A DNA stretch of 46,069 nucleotides from Actinomycetes bacterium. GTDB taxonomy: Bacteria > Actinomycetota > Acidimicrobiia > Acidimicrobiales > Acidimicrobiaceae. The position numbers and the translations under genes are program-made. Of this stretch, positions 16,029 through 25,098 are shown in pieces; within the stretch, counting starts at the first letter, position 1; each line of letters starts with the position of its first letter. Where the stretch lies: NCBI GenBank assembly GCA_021785255.1, contig JAJYGA010000032.1, forward strand, positions 1 through 46,069, written 5' to 3'. Under the pieces are notes generated by a model. The model had not been told where the DNA came from. It made no database searches and worked only from the letters and a program-made list of their open reading frames with translations.

Positions 16029-16399
16029 GTCCCTCGTCGACTATGTACAGAGGAAAGACCGGTCAATGGGCGTTCGTGCTCCACAGGGTGACTGGTTTTT
16101 TGGTTTTCATGTTCATACTTCTTCATATAGTGGATGTATCGACGCTAAATAGTCCTCATATCTACAACTCAATTCACAGACTCTACGGAAATGTGTTCCT
16201 CAGGCTATTTGAGGTTGGTCTGCTATTTGCACTTCTTTACCATGCACTCAACGGATTACGAGTGGTGATGATCGACTTTTTCCCTAAGGTCATTAAAAAT
16301 GAGAAAGGGGTCTTTCTTTTCATGCTGTCTTTAGCAGTAGTCATGACCTTAGTTGGTGCCGTATTTATTTTGAAACCGTTCATTACTGGAAAGGTGTGA
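16025..16399 (+). CDS. sdhC: Succinate dehydrogenase cytochrome b556 subunit
   Basis: The protein carries the SdhC features: an N-terminal YRGKTGQWAFVLHRVTGF, where the His and Arg lie near the quinone and heme, LHIVD in the first span, and the heme-ligand His in the second span (YHALNGLRVVMID). Three membrane spans are visible. I place the start at GTG16025 because GGAGGT (16015-16020) is four bases ahead and it overlaps the stop of the small upstream gene. An ATG at 15995 would put ten extra residues across that ribosome site. With SdhD it anchors the flavoprotein and iron-sulfur subunits, whose genes are not next to it. Confidence 0.9.
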   Translation: MSPSSTMYRGKTGQWAFVLHRVTGFLVFMFILLHIVDVSTLNSPHIYNSIHRLYGNVFLRLFEVGLLFALLYHALNGLRVVMIDFFPKVIKNEKGVFLFMLSLAVVMTLVGAVFILKPFITGKV

Positions 16400-16400
16400 A

Positions 16401-16796
16401 ATGGCATCAACAATTAAGCGTGACTCGACGGAGATCGGATTAGGTCGGCGTTCCTCGAGACAGAACTTTGAGACTTGGTCATGGTTGTTTATGCGAGTTT
16501 CGGGCATTGTTTTGTTCTTCTTGGCATTGATTCACTTTTTTATCATGCACATCATGCACGATGTCACTACTACAACCGTGGCATTTGTAGCCGCGCGTTG
16601 GTCTAATCCACTGTGGAGGATCTTTGATTGGATGCTCTTGGCTCTCGGTCTCTTACATGGAACTAATGGATTGCGCTACATCATGGACGATTATGTAAGA
16701 TCGCCGATTAAGCGAGTTATTGTCAAAGTTTCTGTATATGGAATCTCAGGCATTCTGTTTTTTGTCGGAACACTTACCATCGTTACCTTCAAGTAG
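16401..16796 (+). CDS. sdhD: Succinate dehydrogenase membrane anchor subunit
   Basis: The 131-residue protein has three spans and the SdhD hallmarks: WLFMRVSGIVLFFLALIHFF in the first span with His residues, and a likely heme-side LHGTNGLRYIMDDY in the second. It starts one base after the sdhC stop. The next gene is fur on the other strand, with stops only two bases apart, so sdhA and sdhB must be elsewhere or lost. Confidence 0.9.
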   Translation: MASTIKRDSTEIGLGRRSSRQNFETWSWLFMRVSGIVLFFLALIHFFIMHIMHDVTTTTVAFVAARWSNPLWRIFDWMLLALGLLHGTNGLRYIMDDYVRSPIKRVIVKVSVYGISGILFFVGTLTIVTFK

Positions 16797-16798
16797 AG

Positions 16799-17254
16799 TT
16801 AACCATAGGTACGTACTGACGTTTGGCTTGTGGAATTCTCACAGCTAGAACATCGACCCAGTACCGCAAAGTGGTTTCGTCTCAGGTGGAACCCATATCG
16901 CTTCGAAAGAGTTTCGTTCAATGGGGAAAATATTTCGTTTGGAACTTCTGTGACTGAGCCGCATCTATCACATACAAGGTGTTGGTGGGGTTCGTCTCCT
17001 AAATGGTAGACGGCTCGACCATGTCCCAAATGGACATGGTCGATCGCCCCAATACCTTCAAGCGTCTCAAGGGTCCGATATACCGTTGAAAGATGAATCT
17101 CTGGATAACGTGAAGATACTTTGGTAGCGATGTCGTCTGCGCTTTGGTGGCTGGGTCCTTCCAGAAGCACCTCAAGTACAGCTCTCCGAGCAACGGTGGC
17201 TTTTACACCTTTGCGCTTGAGTTCTTGGATCTGGTTCTCTAGAGGGTTGTCCAC
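16799..17254 (-). CDS. Fur-family metal-responsive repressor
   Basis: The 151-residue protein has a winged-helix DNA-binding half (ATVARRAVLEVLLEGPSHQSADDIATKV and HLSTVYRTLETLEGIGAIDHV) and a C-terminal metal domain with HQHLVCDRCG and CSSC, giving the four-cysteine structural zinc site. Regulatory-site histidines sit in HVHLGHGRAVYHLG. Which metal or oxidant it senses (Fur, Zur or PerR type) cannot be decided here. It starts nine bases after the response regulator stop, so it probably belongs to that operon. Confidence 0.9.
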   Translation of the reverse strand: MDNPLENQIQELKRKGVKATVARRAVLEVLLEGPSHQSADDIATKVSSRYPEIHLSTVYRTLETLEGIGAIDHVHLGHGRAVYHLGDEPHQHLVCDRCGSVTEVPNEIFSPLNETLSKRYGFHLRRNHFAVLGRCSSCENSTSQTSVRTYG

Positions 17255-17263
17255 ACAAAGAGT

Positions 17264-17977
17264 TTACCGAGATGTCTCCAGTCGGTAGCCGAGTCCTCTT
17301 ACCGTCGTGATTACCTTGGGGTCTGACGGATCCCTTTCTATTTTAGAGCGAAGTCGTTTTATGTGAACATCAAGGGTTTTTGTATCCCCTGAGTAGTAAG
17401 GACCCCAAACCCTATCGATTATCTGTTCGCGAGTTAATACCCTTCCTGGGTTGGAGATGAGGAACTCTAAGAGTTCAAACTCCTTGAGGGGAACCTTCAC
17501 TACCTCCCCACGAATCCTGACCTCATGTTTGGAAGTGTCGAGCACAATTTCACCAACTTCTATGCTTTCATTCTCGACTTGGCTCGTCACGTCGTAGTTA
17601 TCACCCGGAGTTCTTCTCATGACTGCTCTTACTCTTGCGACCAACTCTTTGAACCGATAAGGTTTAGAGATATAGTCATCGGCTCCAACTTCAAGACCGA
17701 CGACCGTATCGATCTCTGTAGACTTTGCCGTGACCATTATTATTGGTACTTTAGACTTGGAACGAATCTCCCGACAGACGTCAAGGCCTGATTTCTTGGG
17801 TAACATCACGTCCAAAAGAATTACGTCGGGTCTAAACTCTTCGAACTTTCGTGTCGCCTCTTCTCCGTCCCGAGCGGCTTCAACGAGAAAACCTTCCCGC
17901 TTTAAACCTAACGTGAGTGCCTCAATGAAAGACTCTTCATCTTCGGCTATTAATATTATGGGCTGGGTTCTGGTCAT
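17264..17977 (-). CDS. OmpR/PhoB-type response regulator, RegX3-like
   Basis: The 237-residue regulator has an N-terminal receiver with AEDEES acidic pocket, phospho-acceptor Asp56 (VILLDVMLP), MVTAKS and KPYRFKEL with the conserved Lys. The C-terminal winged helix is of the OmpR type (LKEFELLEFLISNPGRVLTREQI and TLDVHIKRLRSKIE). The late VTTVRGLGYRLE is close to actinobacterial RegX3 and PhoB, which respond to phosphate limitation. It overlaps the kinase gene by four bases. Phosphate control is the likely role by similarity; no Pho boxes were checked. Confidence 0.9.
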   Translation of the reverse strand: MTRTQPIILIAEDEESFIEALTLGLKREGFLVEAARDGEEATRKFEEFRPDVILLDVMLPKKSGLDVCREIRSKSKVPIIMVTAKSTEIDTVVGLEVGADDYISKPYRFKELVARVRAVMRRTPGDNYDVTSQVENESIEVGEIVLDTSKHEVRIRGEVVKVPLKEFELLEFLISNPGRVLTREQIIDRVWGPYYSGDTKTLDVHIKRLRSKIERDPSDPKVITTVRGLGYRLETSR

Positions 17978-19026
17978 CGCTCCTCATACATAATTGGTAG
18001 CCAGACTGTGAAGGTTGACCCCTTACCCTCTTCTGACTCTACTGTTATGCGCCCCTCATGGTTTTCTACCACGTGTCTAACTATAGAGAGTCCTAACCCA
18101 GTTCCTCCCGTTATTCTGGAACGGTTTTGATCGACTCGATAAAATCGTTCGAATATTCGTTCTAGATCTCTTGGCGGAATGCCTATGCCGTTGTCTCTTA
18201 CTGAGAGGGTTAACCACTCATCGGAGTTGGTGACCTCGAGTTGAATGTGTCCGTTCTGGTCGCAGTATTTAACGGCGTTGTCAAGGAGGTTGTATACAGC
18301 TGAGATCATCTGACGGAAGTCTATCCAAACGTCTGGCACATCTTCGGAGATGATGACATCTATGGAAACATCTTTCAACGAAGCTGACGTGGAAACTCGA
18401 GAGACCGCCTCTTGGATCACTTGATTAATCGGCTGCATACTCCGCTCGGTCGACCCAGACGATTCGATTCTAGATAGATCAAGTAAGTCTTCGACGATTC
18501 GCCCTAACCTAATGGCTTCTTTTTCCACCCGAGATGACAGTCTTGCTAAAACGTCAGGTTCGCTTTCAATTGACATCGTCTCCGCAAGCAGTTGCATGGC
18601 TCCAATGGGAGTTTTAAGTTCATGTGATACGTTGGCGACAAAGTCCCTCCTAACGTCGTCTAACTGTTTTTTCAACGAGATATCTTCAAGAGTTGCGGCA
18701 AACCCGACTACCTTTCGATCTTGAATCAATGGAGTAGCCTTTGCTAAGAAGCTTCTTTTTGGAGGTCCAAATAGATCAAAGTTTTGATCCGTGTAGTTAC
18801 CTTTTGCCGCCTCGAGGATTAAGTTCTGAAACTCCTTGGCCGCGAGTGCATCGCCGTAGGAAGTGGAAAACATGCGATCAGCCGGATTATTTACGAAAAC
18901 TGTCTTACCGTTGGTGTCGCATACCACGACGCCGAGATTTAAAGAGTTCAAAGTCATCTCAAGGTATGCAACTTTGTCATGAATAGACAATGACTGATCG
19001 GGATGTTCGTTGGAGTCTTGAAGCAT
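17974..19026 (-). CDS. Sensor histidine kinase, SenX3-like, without membrane spans
   Basis: The 350-residue kinase has a PAS domain (about 25-115, LGVVVCDTNGKTVFVNNPADRMF), a dimerisation-phosphotransfer helix with His135 (FVANVSHELKTPIGAMQ), and an ATPase domain with N box LLDNAVKYC, DNGIGIPPRDL, FERFYRVD and GTGLGLSIVRHVV. No hydrophobic span is present, and an in-frame TAG lies directly before the ATG, so it cannot be extended. SenX3 and PhoR homologues usually have membrane spans, so this one probably senses a cytosolic signal or depends on a membrane partner such as a PhoU-type protein. Confidence 0.9.
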   Translation of the reverse strand: MLQDSNEHPDQSLSIHDKVAYLEMTLNSLNLGVVVCDTNGKTVFVNNPADRMFSTSYGDALAAKEFQNLILEAAKGNYTDQNFDLFGPPKRSFLAKATPLIQDRKVVGFAATLEDISLKKQLDDVRRDFVANVSHELKTPIGAMQLLAETMSIESEPDVLARLSSRVEKEAIRLGRIVEDLLDLSRIESSGSTERSMQPINQVIQEAVSRVSTSASLKDVSIDVIISEDVPDVWIDFRQMISAVYNLLDNAVKYCDQNGHIQLEVTNSDEWLTLSVRDNGIGIPPRDLERIFERFYRVDQNRSRITGGTGLGLSIVRHVVENHEGRITVESEEGKGSTFTVWLPIMYEER

Positions 19027-19189
19027 CTATGACCTCGTTGACGTAACTTTAAATTTCATAACTATCAATCTAAAAACATTCTTGCTGAATTGCGTCTTGA
19101 ATCTAAGTTACTAAATGTATGAAAAGTTAGGAAAGACAATGAAATATCATGTAATATATCACAATTAGCTAAATCCAAGGAGGAATTCA
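19027..19189. promoter_or_regulatory. Divergent intergenic region, kinase / secretion-like operon
   Basis: This 163-base A+T-rich gap must hold the promoters of the kinase operon (leftward) and of the long gene train starting at 19190 (rightward). TAATAT near 19152 is a possible -10 for the rightward unit. AAGGAGG at 19177-19183, six bases before the ATG, is the strongest ribosome site seen in this region. No clear operator was found. Confidence 0.4.
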
Positions 19190-19480
19190 ATGAGCCGGAT
19201 GCTCTTAGATGTCAGTCTGTCCCCCAATCCTTCAGCTCTACCTGGTGGATCTACGCTTCAGAGTCTCGCTAATGGTGTGGGCGGATGGGCATTGATCATT
19301 GCACTTGTTGGTCTGGTGATCGGCGCAGCGACTTGGGCGATTGGGGCACACTCTCAAAACTACCAACAAAGTTATCTCGGCAGAAGGGCGGTGTTGGTAT
19401 CTGGAGCTGCGGCGTTACTTATTGGTGGAGCACCAGCAATCATTAATTTCTTTTTTCACCTTGGGCTCGGAATCAATTGA
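19190..19480 (+). CDS. DUF6112/VirB2-like small membrane protein
   Basis: The 96-residue protein has two membrane spans (GGWALIIALVGLVIGAATWAIG and VLVSGAAALLIGGAPAIINFFFHLG) joined by a hydrophilic HSQNYQQSYLGRRA loop. That plan fits VirB2/TrbC pilin-like proteins and the actinobacterial DUF6112 proteins found in conjugative elements. A very good ribosome site (AAGGAGG) sits six bases before the start, as expected for an abundant structural subunit. It is first in a train of genes that continues through the secretion ATPases into the flagellar genes. Its stop overlaps the next start. Confidence 0.7.
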   Translation: MSRMLLDVSLSPNPSALPGGSTLQSLANGVGGWALIIALVGLVIGAATWAIGAHSQNYQQSYLGRRAVLVSGAAALLIGGAPAIINFFFHLGLGIN

Positions 19481-20673
19481 TGGTGGTCTATCAGATCGAC
19501 TCCATCTTTTCCGGTGTTGCTAGCTACTTCTTAAAGTTGTTGCTACGTACTCTTTCATACGCGTTCGACAAGGGCCTTGAGTCAGTCTTTATTTGGCTTA
19601 TCGGAGCTTTGGGAACTGAGGTAAAGAACTCGACCGTGTTTGAACCAACGGCGCATTTTTTTCTTCTTGAGTATTCTTACGTGCTCCAAATAGCTAAAGC
19701 CCTGGCGTTGCCTGCTCTCTTATTGGGATTAATCTTTGCGATAATAAGTGGGTCTTTGTTAGAGGCTGTTAAGGCGGCGTTCATTAAGGTGCCGTTGGTA
19801 GCTCTTGTGGGTGGTGGCGGGGTAGCTCTTGTTGCGCTTCTAAACGGTGTTGTGGAGTACATTTGTACTCCGCTTGAGTCCAGCTCTACGATTTTCTCCC
19901 ACTTGCAAGTGTATGCAAGTGGCGTAAGTTCTGCTAAATCGATTCCTATCTTTGTAGTGGCGCTGCTTTTTCTTCTTGGCGTGTTGGCGGAGATCGCTCT
20001 GTGGCTTGAGTTGATTCTTAGAAATGGCGCACTTTATCTGGTAACGGCCACTCTACCTTTGGCCAGTATTGGGGTCTTGTTCCCATGGGGGAGAACCTGG
20101 TTGAGGCGAACTATTGAAGTAATCGTAGCTCTCGAAATGGTGAAGTTTGTAGCACTACTAGGTCTTTGGCTTTCGTTAGGAGCGGTTATGCAAAGTACCT
20201 TGGGTGGAAGAGCTCAGGAGGTAGTTAGTACTTTTTTGGCTGGAATAGCGATGTTGATGGTGTCGGTTTTGTCACCTTACCTAGTTATAAGACTGATTCC
20301 CCTGGCAGACCTTCATCTAGCTGCCTCAATTGAGGGGGGCGTGACGGGTTCATTTAGAAGACTCAGTGGCTCTGCGGCAAACGTTCTATCTGAAAGTGAT
20401 GGAATCACTAGTTATGACCCATGGCCCGATGTGCCTTTTTCTAATGAGGCAGTTGACATTCCACCATTCGAAGGCTATCCGCCAGTATATGAGATGGTCA
20501 GCTCGGTAAAGTACTCCAAATTCGCTCGATCTATGTACGGTCTTGATCCAGACACGGAACCAACTGATGAAGAAGTGGAGAACCTTATGAGGGAGTATGG
20601 CGTGGATATGACGCGATATCACGATGGCGCGATGGATGACGAGGTACATTGCGATCCAGATCAGGAGGCGTAA
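19480..20673 (+). CDS. VirB6/TrbL-like channel protein
   Basis: The protein of about 397 residues has six or more membrane spans in its first 290 residues, including ALPALLLGLIFAIISGSLL, a Gly-rich span VALVGGGGVALVALL, and FVVALLFLLGVLAEIALWLELILRN, whose end resembles the VirB6/TrbL signature. The C-terminal 100 residues are soluble and acidic. VirB6-type proteins form the inner part of a type IV secretion channel. A TTG at 19477 and ATG at 19480 both fit; the ATG overlaps the upstream stop by one base. The next gene follows after one base. Confidence 0.75.
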   Translation: MVVYQIDSIFSGVASYFLKLLLRTLSYAFDKGLESVFIWLIGALGTEVKNSTVFEPTAHFFLLEYSYVLQIAKALALPALLLGLIFAIISGSLLEAVKAAFIKVPLVALVGGGGVALVALLNGVVEYICTPLESSSTIFSHLQVYASGVSSAKSIPIFVVALLFLLGVLAEIALWLELILRNGALYLVTATLPLASIGVLFPWGRTWLRRTIEVIVALEMVKFVALLGLWLSLGAVMQSTLGGRAQEVVSTFLAGIAMLMVSVLSPYLVIRLIPLADLHLAASIEGGVTGSFRRLSGSAANVLSESDGITSYDPWPDVPFSNEAVDIPPFEGYPPVYEMVSSVKYSKFARSMYGLDPDTEPTDEEVENLMREYGVDMTRYHDGAMDDEVHCDPDQEA

Positions 20674-20674
20674 G

Positions 20675-22033
20675 ATGAACTTTGCTTTGTCGAGTGCAAA
20701 AGGTCGTACGGTACTGTTAGGTCTGTCAACATTTCAAGTGTTGACACTATCTGTTAGTGCGTTAATTGTGTTTGCTGGCGTGATTGGATCGCATAGTTCA
20801 GCAGTATTTTGCGGGTATCTGCTGGTTTCACTTGTTGTTTCGTGTCTAGGGTTACTTACGAGGGAAAACAAACCCTTGATTGTCTCGATTCTCATCGCCA
20901 TTAGATTTTTGTCATCCAAAGATACGGTTAGATCTCAAAGAGTTCACAAAAAGAACCCCAGACTTCTTCGAAGGCGAGACAGGCCTCAAGGAGGGAAAAA
21001 ACGATCAATTGGAGTTGCTTACAAAGTTCAGACACAGCGCGTTGATCAGGGATGCCTCTGTCTTTACGACAAGAGATCAGCCGTGGCATCTTTGGGTTTT
21101 GCTCTACCCAAACGCTCGTACTTGCACGCATCCTTGGAAGAGCTGGAGAAGATATCTCTACGGTGGGGCGACTTTCTTAGTAGATGTTCAGATGTCATGG
21201 AGCCAAAGTTAAAGACATATACCAGGATTGACATAGTGCCGCCTTGGCGTTGCGATTCGGTCGATTTCGAAGGTCTTTCGAGTATAGATCTTTGGCTTCA
21301 GAGAGATCTCCTGAGTCAAAGCTGGTCTACACGATCATCGTTCTGGTTGGAAAGTAATGTCAAAGCAAATACTTTGGGAATTTCTCCCAAGATTAGATCT
21401 GTGTCTGGAGAGGTCAAGGCTAAATTTTCGGCAATTTTCGATATGACACTGGGAGAACCACCTCTTTATGTGCGTGGGAAAAAACCTAGTGAGCAATTCA
21501 ATCCATCTTCTGATGAATGCCAGATGCTGAAGTCGGAGGACTTTTCCGAGTACTATCAAGAAGTTCGCGTTGGCGCATTGATTTATCGTTGTTTTGAAGT
21601 TGCCAGATGGCCAAGCGGAACTTTAAAGGCGGGAGCCCTCAACCCTCTTTTCCAGCCGAAACCTCCTGCCCGAACGGTTGTCTTAGAAGCCACACCTTTG
21701 GATCGGGCGAGGTCGTTACGTCGAGCAGAACGCGAGCGATCTGAAGCCATTGCCAACAAGAAGATGAGACAAAAGGCGGGATACTCTGAAAAGCTCTCTT
21801 ATCGCGTAGATGAAGTGGAGTTGGGTCGTATGGAGTCCGAGGTGGTCGACGGGCATGTGCTTTTGTCATATAGAACGATTGTCGTAATATTTGCACCGAC
21901 CCTTTTGGAACTGATGATCTCAGACCGACAGCTGTCTTCGCTTGCTTCCAAAATTGGGGTGACACTAACTTCGCTCGACGGTCTTCATTTGGAGACTTTG
22001 ACAGGAATCGAAGAACGAACGGGGGTTCTTTAG
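20675..22033 (+). CDS. SCO6880-like type IV secretion component
   Basis: ATG20675 is chosen because AGGAGG (20663-20668) lies six bases before it; an upstream in-frame start would overlap the previous gene by 50 bases. The 452-residue product has two membrane spans near the N-terminus (SVSALIVFAGVIG and FCGYLLVSLVVSCLGLL), like PrgI/VirB3-type proteins, and a long soluble part. That is the plan of the SCO6880 family, which I read as VirB3-like spans plus the part that forms the N-terminal domain of VirB4. A charged helix near residues 340-370 (RARSLRRAERERSEAIANKK) may contact the ATPase. The stop overlaps the next start by one base. Confidence 0.65.
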   Translation: MNFALSSAKGRTVLLGLSTFQVLTLSVSALIVFAGVIGSHSSAVFCGYLLVSLVVSCLGLLTRENKPLIVSILIAIRFLSSKDTVRSQRVHKKNPRLLRRRDRPQGGKKRSIGVAYKVQTQRVDQGCLCLYDKRSAVASLGFALPKRSYLHASLEELEKISLRWGDFLSRCSDVMEPKLKTYTRIDIVPPWRCDSVDFEGLSSIDLWLQRDLLSQSWSTRSSFWLESNVKANTLGISPKIRSVSGEVKAKFSAIFDMTLGEPPLYVRGKKPSEQFNPSSDECQMLKSEDFSEYYQEVRVGALIYRCFEVARWPSGTLKAGALNPLFQPKPPARTVVLEATPLDRARSLRRAERERSEAIANKKMRQKAGYSEKLSYRVDEVELGRMESEVVDGHVLLSYRTIVVIFAPTLLELMISDRQLSSLASKIGVTLTSLDGLHLETLTGIEERTGVL

Positions 22034-23271
22034 TGTTCAAGACTACCTTTACGGAGACCTCTCGGTCTCTTGGGATCTTCGTTCCACTTCTGAACTCTGA
22101 TACCCCACCATGTAAACGAGTGGGAATAGGAGTTGCAACAAGCGGTGGTGTATTCAGGTTCGATCCGTTCGAACTGTATGAAAATGGCTTCATCTCGAAT
22201 CCTAACATCTCTGTCATGGGTCGTGTCGGTCGCGGGAAAAGTGCCTTTGTGAAGAGCCTGCTTTTGCGAAGTGCTGAGTATGGACGCTCGTTTTTAGTAC
22301 TTGATCCAAAAGGTGAATACAAGGAGTTCGCGCAAGCAACCAAAGCTCAAAGGGTACGTTTTGAACTTGCGGGTGAAGAAAGACTCGATCCCTTCTTGGG
22401 GATAAGTTCTCTTAGAGATCCTCGAGTGGAGACTATCTCGACGGTTTCAGAGATACTCAGAGCAGTTCTTAAGAGGCCTTTAGACTCCTCTGAGTCCATA
22501 GTCGTCGAGGAGGTGGTCGACCTAGAGTTGGCACACGTTTCGCGACCTTCTTTAGAACACATGGCGATCCTCTTGGCAGAAGGTGACAGAACACTCGGCG
22601 TTCCCAATGACAATGTCCTCAGCCGACAAGCGATTGTGAACGTGCTGTCTGTTTTAAGGAGGCTTCTATGGGGTGACTTGAGTGGACTATTGGGAACCTC
22701 ATCGACCAGTAGAGACCTGAGTCAAAGGAGTGTTATTGATCTGTCCAAACTAGTTGAAAGCGAGCTGTTTGGGGTAGTCATCAATCTCATCTTGGCGCAG
22801 AGATTTCGTTCTATGCGAGATCAGAAGATATCAAAGGGTTTTGTCGTCTTAGATGAAGCTTGGTCGGTTCTGGAGAGTCGTGAATCAGCAAGTCGATTTA
22901 AGTCTTTGTTTAAGCTCGCTCGTTCTTATGGGTCCTCGAATCTTGCTGTTACGCATAGGTTGTCTGACTTGGGGAGCGCTACTTCAGGAAGTGAAAAAGC
23001 AATGGATTCGCTATCGCTGGCAGCCGATTCGGAGACTTTTGTGCTATATGGACAACCACCATCAGAGATTCAGCGAGTGTGTGAGTTTTTGGGGCTGCCA
23101 AAGCATCTGGGAGAACGGCTCCCAAACCTTCCCAAAGGCGTAGCTCTTTGGAGTATCGCTGGACGAACATACTTTGTGAGACATGTCCTTCACCCACTTG
23201 AGCGAGAGATTGTGAATACCGATCAGGCGATGGTAGCATCCGTTTTTCATCAGGTTTCTGGGGAAAATTAA
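22033..23271 (+). CDS. VirB4-like secretion ATPase
   Basis: The 412-residue protein has Walker A GRVGRGKS (63-70), the family pattern SFLVLDPKGEYKEFA directly after it, and Walker B GFVVLDEAWSVLES (Asp274-Glu275), with a later AVTHRLSDLG sensor stretch. These mark the VirB4/TraC/ConE ATPases that power type IV secretion. It lacks the usual N-terminal domain, which seems to be supplied by the preceding gene. The start is GTG22033, sharing a base with the upstream stop; the stop likewise shares a base with the VirD4-like gene. Confidence 0.85.
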   Translation: MFKTTFTETSRSLGIFVPLLNSDTPPCKRVGIGVATSGGVFRFDPFELYENGFISNPNISVMGRVGRGKSAFVKSLLLRSAEYGRSFLVLDPKGEYKEFAQATKAQRVRFELAGEERLDPFLGISSLRDPRVETISTVSEILRAVLKRPLDSSESIVVEEVVDLELAHVSRPSLEHMAILLAEGDRTLGVPNDNVLSRQAIVNVLSVLRRLLWGDLSGLLGTSSTSRDLSQRSVIDLSKLVESELFGVVINLILAQRFRSMRDQKISKGFVVLDEAWSVLESRESASRFKSLFKLARSYGSSNLAVTHRLSDLGSATSGSEKAMDSLSLAADSETFVLYGQPPSEIQRVCEFLGLPKHLGERLPNLPKGVALWSIAGRTYFVRHVLHPLEREIVNTDQAMVASVFHQVSGEN

Positions 23272-24608
23272 TGTCGAACCTTCACTCGTTGTTAGTCATA
23301 TCTCTACTCACGGTGGTGGTGTTCGACCATTTGGTAAGTAAAAATGGACGAACGAAATCTGCCGATGAGCTAAAAGATATTGGTGTTGGCGGCTTTTTTT
23401 CGAAAATATGGCGGGGCTTCAGTTTTAATTCGAACAGATGGATGCTTATTGGTGGACGACGGCATGTTAAGATCCACTCCTCTAACTCAATAGTGGTATT
23501 TGGTCCAACGCGATGTGGGAAAACTACCTACGTGCTGGTTCCGATACTGTGCGACTTTGATGGATCTGCGGTAGTTACCTCAGTTAAGAATGACGTGTAC
23601 CTAAAGAGTTGTACCACTCGAGGCTTAAAGACCAAGGTGTTAGCTATCTCTGAGTATGCCGGGGACCAAAGTTGGTGCTGGGACCCGGTCGACTATGCGA
23701 AGAACGTGCCAGAGGCTCGAGAGGTGGCACACCATATGGTGATCTCATCTGGTGAGTATCGCAACTCGAGTGGTGATTCGAAGTTTTGGTATCGTTTAGC
23801 TGAGCCATTGTTAGCTGGAGTCCTGTTGGCATCGAGTACTACTGAGACGATAGAGGAGCGAAAAGCACTCTGTAGTTTTGATGATATTGATCTTTTGTTC
23901 AATCGACTTGACTTTGTTGGCGCAGATGATTTGTCACAGTCAATTTTGGCTGTACTTAGAAATGACGAACGTCATGCATCCTCGGTCCTCATTACTGCTC
24001 AAAGCGTCCTAAATCCACATCTTCAAGCGCTTGAACTCTTTAAAGATGCGTCTTTCAAGCTAGATCTGAACCAAATACTGAGATCCAGATGGACTCAGCC
24101 CTTTACCCTTTACCTAATAGCTTCCTTATCCACTCAGTCCCGTTTAGCTCCGTATTTTGGTACCATTGTCTCTCTCGTCGGTGCCACTTTAATGAAGGAG
24201 GAGTATAGAACATCTAACGTCTTGTTTGCTCTTGATGAACTAGCAAATGTCGCGCCTGTCTCTGACCTGATGAAGTTTGCCTCGGCGGGGCTGGCGTTTG
24301 GGCTGCAGATGGTCTCTGTGTTTCAAGACTTTTCTCAGACGAGAAACATATATGGTGACTCGGCGGGAACGGTGATAAACAATCATGGTTCAAAAATATT
24401 TTTCGGTGGCATCTCCGATCCCTCAACGCTTGAGCTGTTTCGCTCAGTCCTCTCTTCGACAGAGCAGGCGGATTCGAATTGGCGACTTGAGATCTCTCGT
24501 ATTCGTAGAGGTGAGGCAGTCATATGCGAACCCTTTACACCTCCTTCAAAGGTGCGTCTTGAACGGCGATCTTCTTTAAAGTTGCGAAAAAAATTTACTT
24601 TTGGGTAA
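23271..24608 (+). CDS. VirD4/TraG-like coupling ATPase
   Basis: The 445-residue protein begins with a short hydrophobic span, then IVVFGPTRCGKTT (Walker A, Lys84-Thr85), VTSVKNDVY, a long insert, and Walker B with NVLFALDELANVAPV (Asp322-Glu323). The closing GLQMVSVFQDFSQ and NHGSKIFFGGISDP stretches are typical of type IV coupling proteins, which pass DNA or protein substrates to the channel. It is shorter than most VirD4 proteins and has only one clear membrane span. No relaxase gene is near. The first flagellar gene starts 19 bases after its stop. Confidence 0.88.
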   Translation: MSNLHSLLVISLLTVVVFDHLVSKNGRTKSADELKDIGVGGFFSKIWRGFSFNSNRWMLIGGRRHVKIHSSNSIVVFGPTRCGKTTYVLVPILCDFDGSAVVTSVKNDVYLKSCTTRGLKTKVLAISEYAGDQSWCWDPVDYAKNVPEAREVAHHMVISSGEYRNSSGDSKFWYRLAEPLLAGVLLASSTTETIEERKALCSFDDIDLLFNRLDFVGADDLSQSILAVLRNDERHASSVLITAQSVLNPHLQALELFKDASFKLDLNQILRSRWTQPFTLYLIASLSTQSRLAPYFGTIVSLVGATLMKEEYRTSNVLFALDELANVAPVSDLMKFASAGLAFGLQMVSVFQDFSQTRNIYGDSAGTVINNHGSKIFFGGISDPSTLELFRSVLSSTEQADSNWRLEISRIRRGEAVICEPFTPPSKVRLERRSSLKLRKKFTFG

Positions 24609-24627
24609 AAGGTGACGAACAACAAAC

Positions 24628-25098
24628 ATGAGTTTGCAACAAATCTCCAACCACATGGAGTTAATTCGAGGAGCATTAGACGAAATTGAGTATCGACTTT
24701 CCACCCTTATGCTTTTTGCTCAAAGCGGTGACTACAAGTTTCTTGAGCGAGCATCAAGAGATGTAGCTAAGGCCTCGGCCGTTTTGGTGCAGCTTGAGAT
24801 CGAGAGAATGGATCTCTTCTCCAACGTGGTACCTTCCACATCTGCTCAGGTTACGCTTTCTGATATCTCGAGATCTGCAGATGAGCCTTGGAGAACTGCT
24901 TTTGACGAAATGAGTGTAGTTCTCCGACAGAAACTCGAAACCATAACGGAACTTCAACAAAAGGTTCGTGCGGTCTGCCAAGAGAAGATAGAGGTGATTG
25001 ATAATACCTTGACACTTCTAGGAGGCAACGGATCGGTGTACAATGCGGCAGGAAACAAAGCAGCACTTCGTTCAGCGATTTTGAGCGAGTCAGCATGA
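24628..25098 (+). CDS. flgN: FlgN-like flagellar export chaperone
   Basis: The 156-residue, almost wholly helical acidic protein has the length and heptad pattern of FlgN, the chaperone that delivers FlgK and FlgL to the flagellar export gate. Its position directly before flgK, with ATGA overlap, is the main support; sequence identity in this family is weak. It follows the VirD4-like gene by 19 bases with AAAGGTGA as ribosome site, so no separate promoter is obvious. Confidence 0.7.
   Translation: MSLQQISNHMELIRGALDEIEYRLSTLMLFAQSGDYKFLERASRDVAKASAVLVQLEIERMDLFSNVVPSTSAQVTLSDISRSADEPWRTAFDEMSVVLRQKLETITELQQKVRAVCQEKIEVIDNTLTLLGGNGSVYNAAGNKAALRSAILSESA

Noticed and set aside
21639-22343. A 234-codon minus-strand frame
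   Set aside because: It covers the junction of two strongly supported secretion genes on the plus strand; the translation is Arg/Pro/Ser-rich as expected of a shadow frame.
19190-24608. Complete conjugative element (ICE)
   Set aside because: No relaxase, integrase, partition genes or direct-repeat ends are visible, and the genes run straight into flagellar genes.
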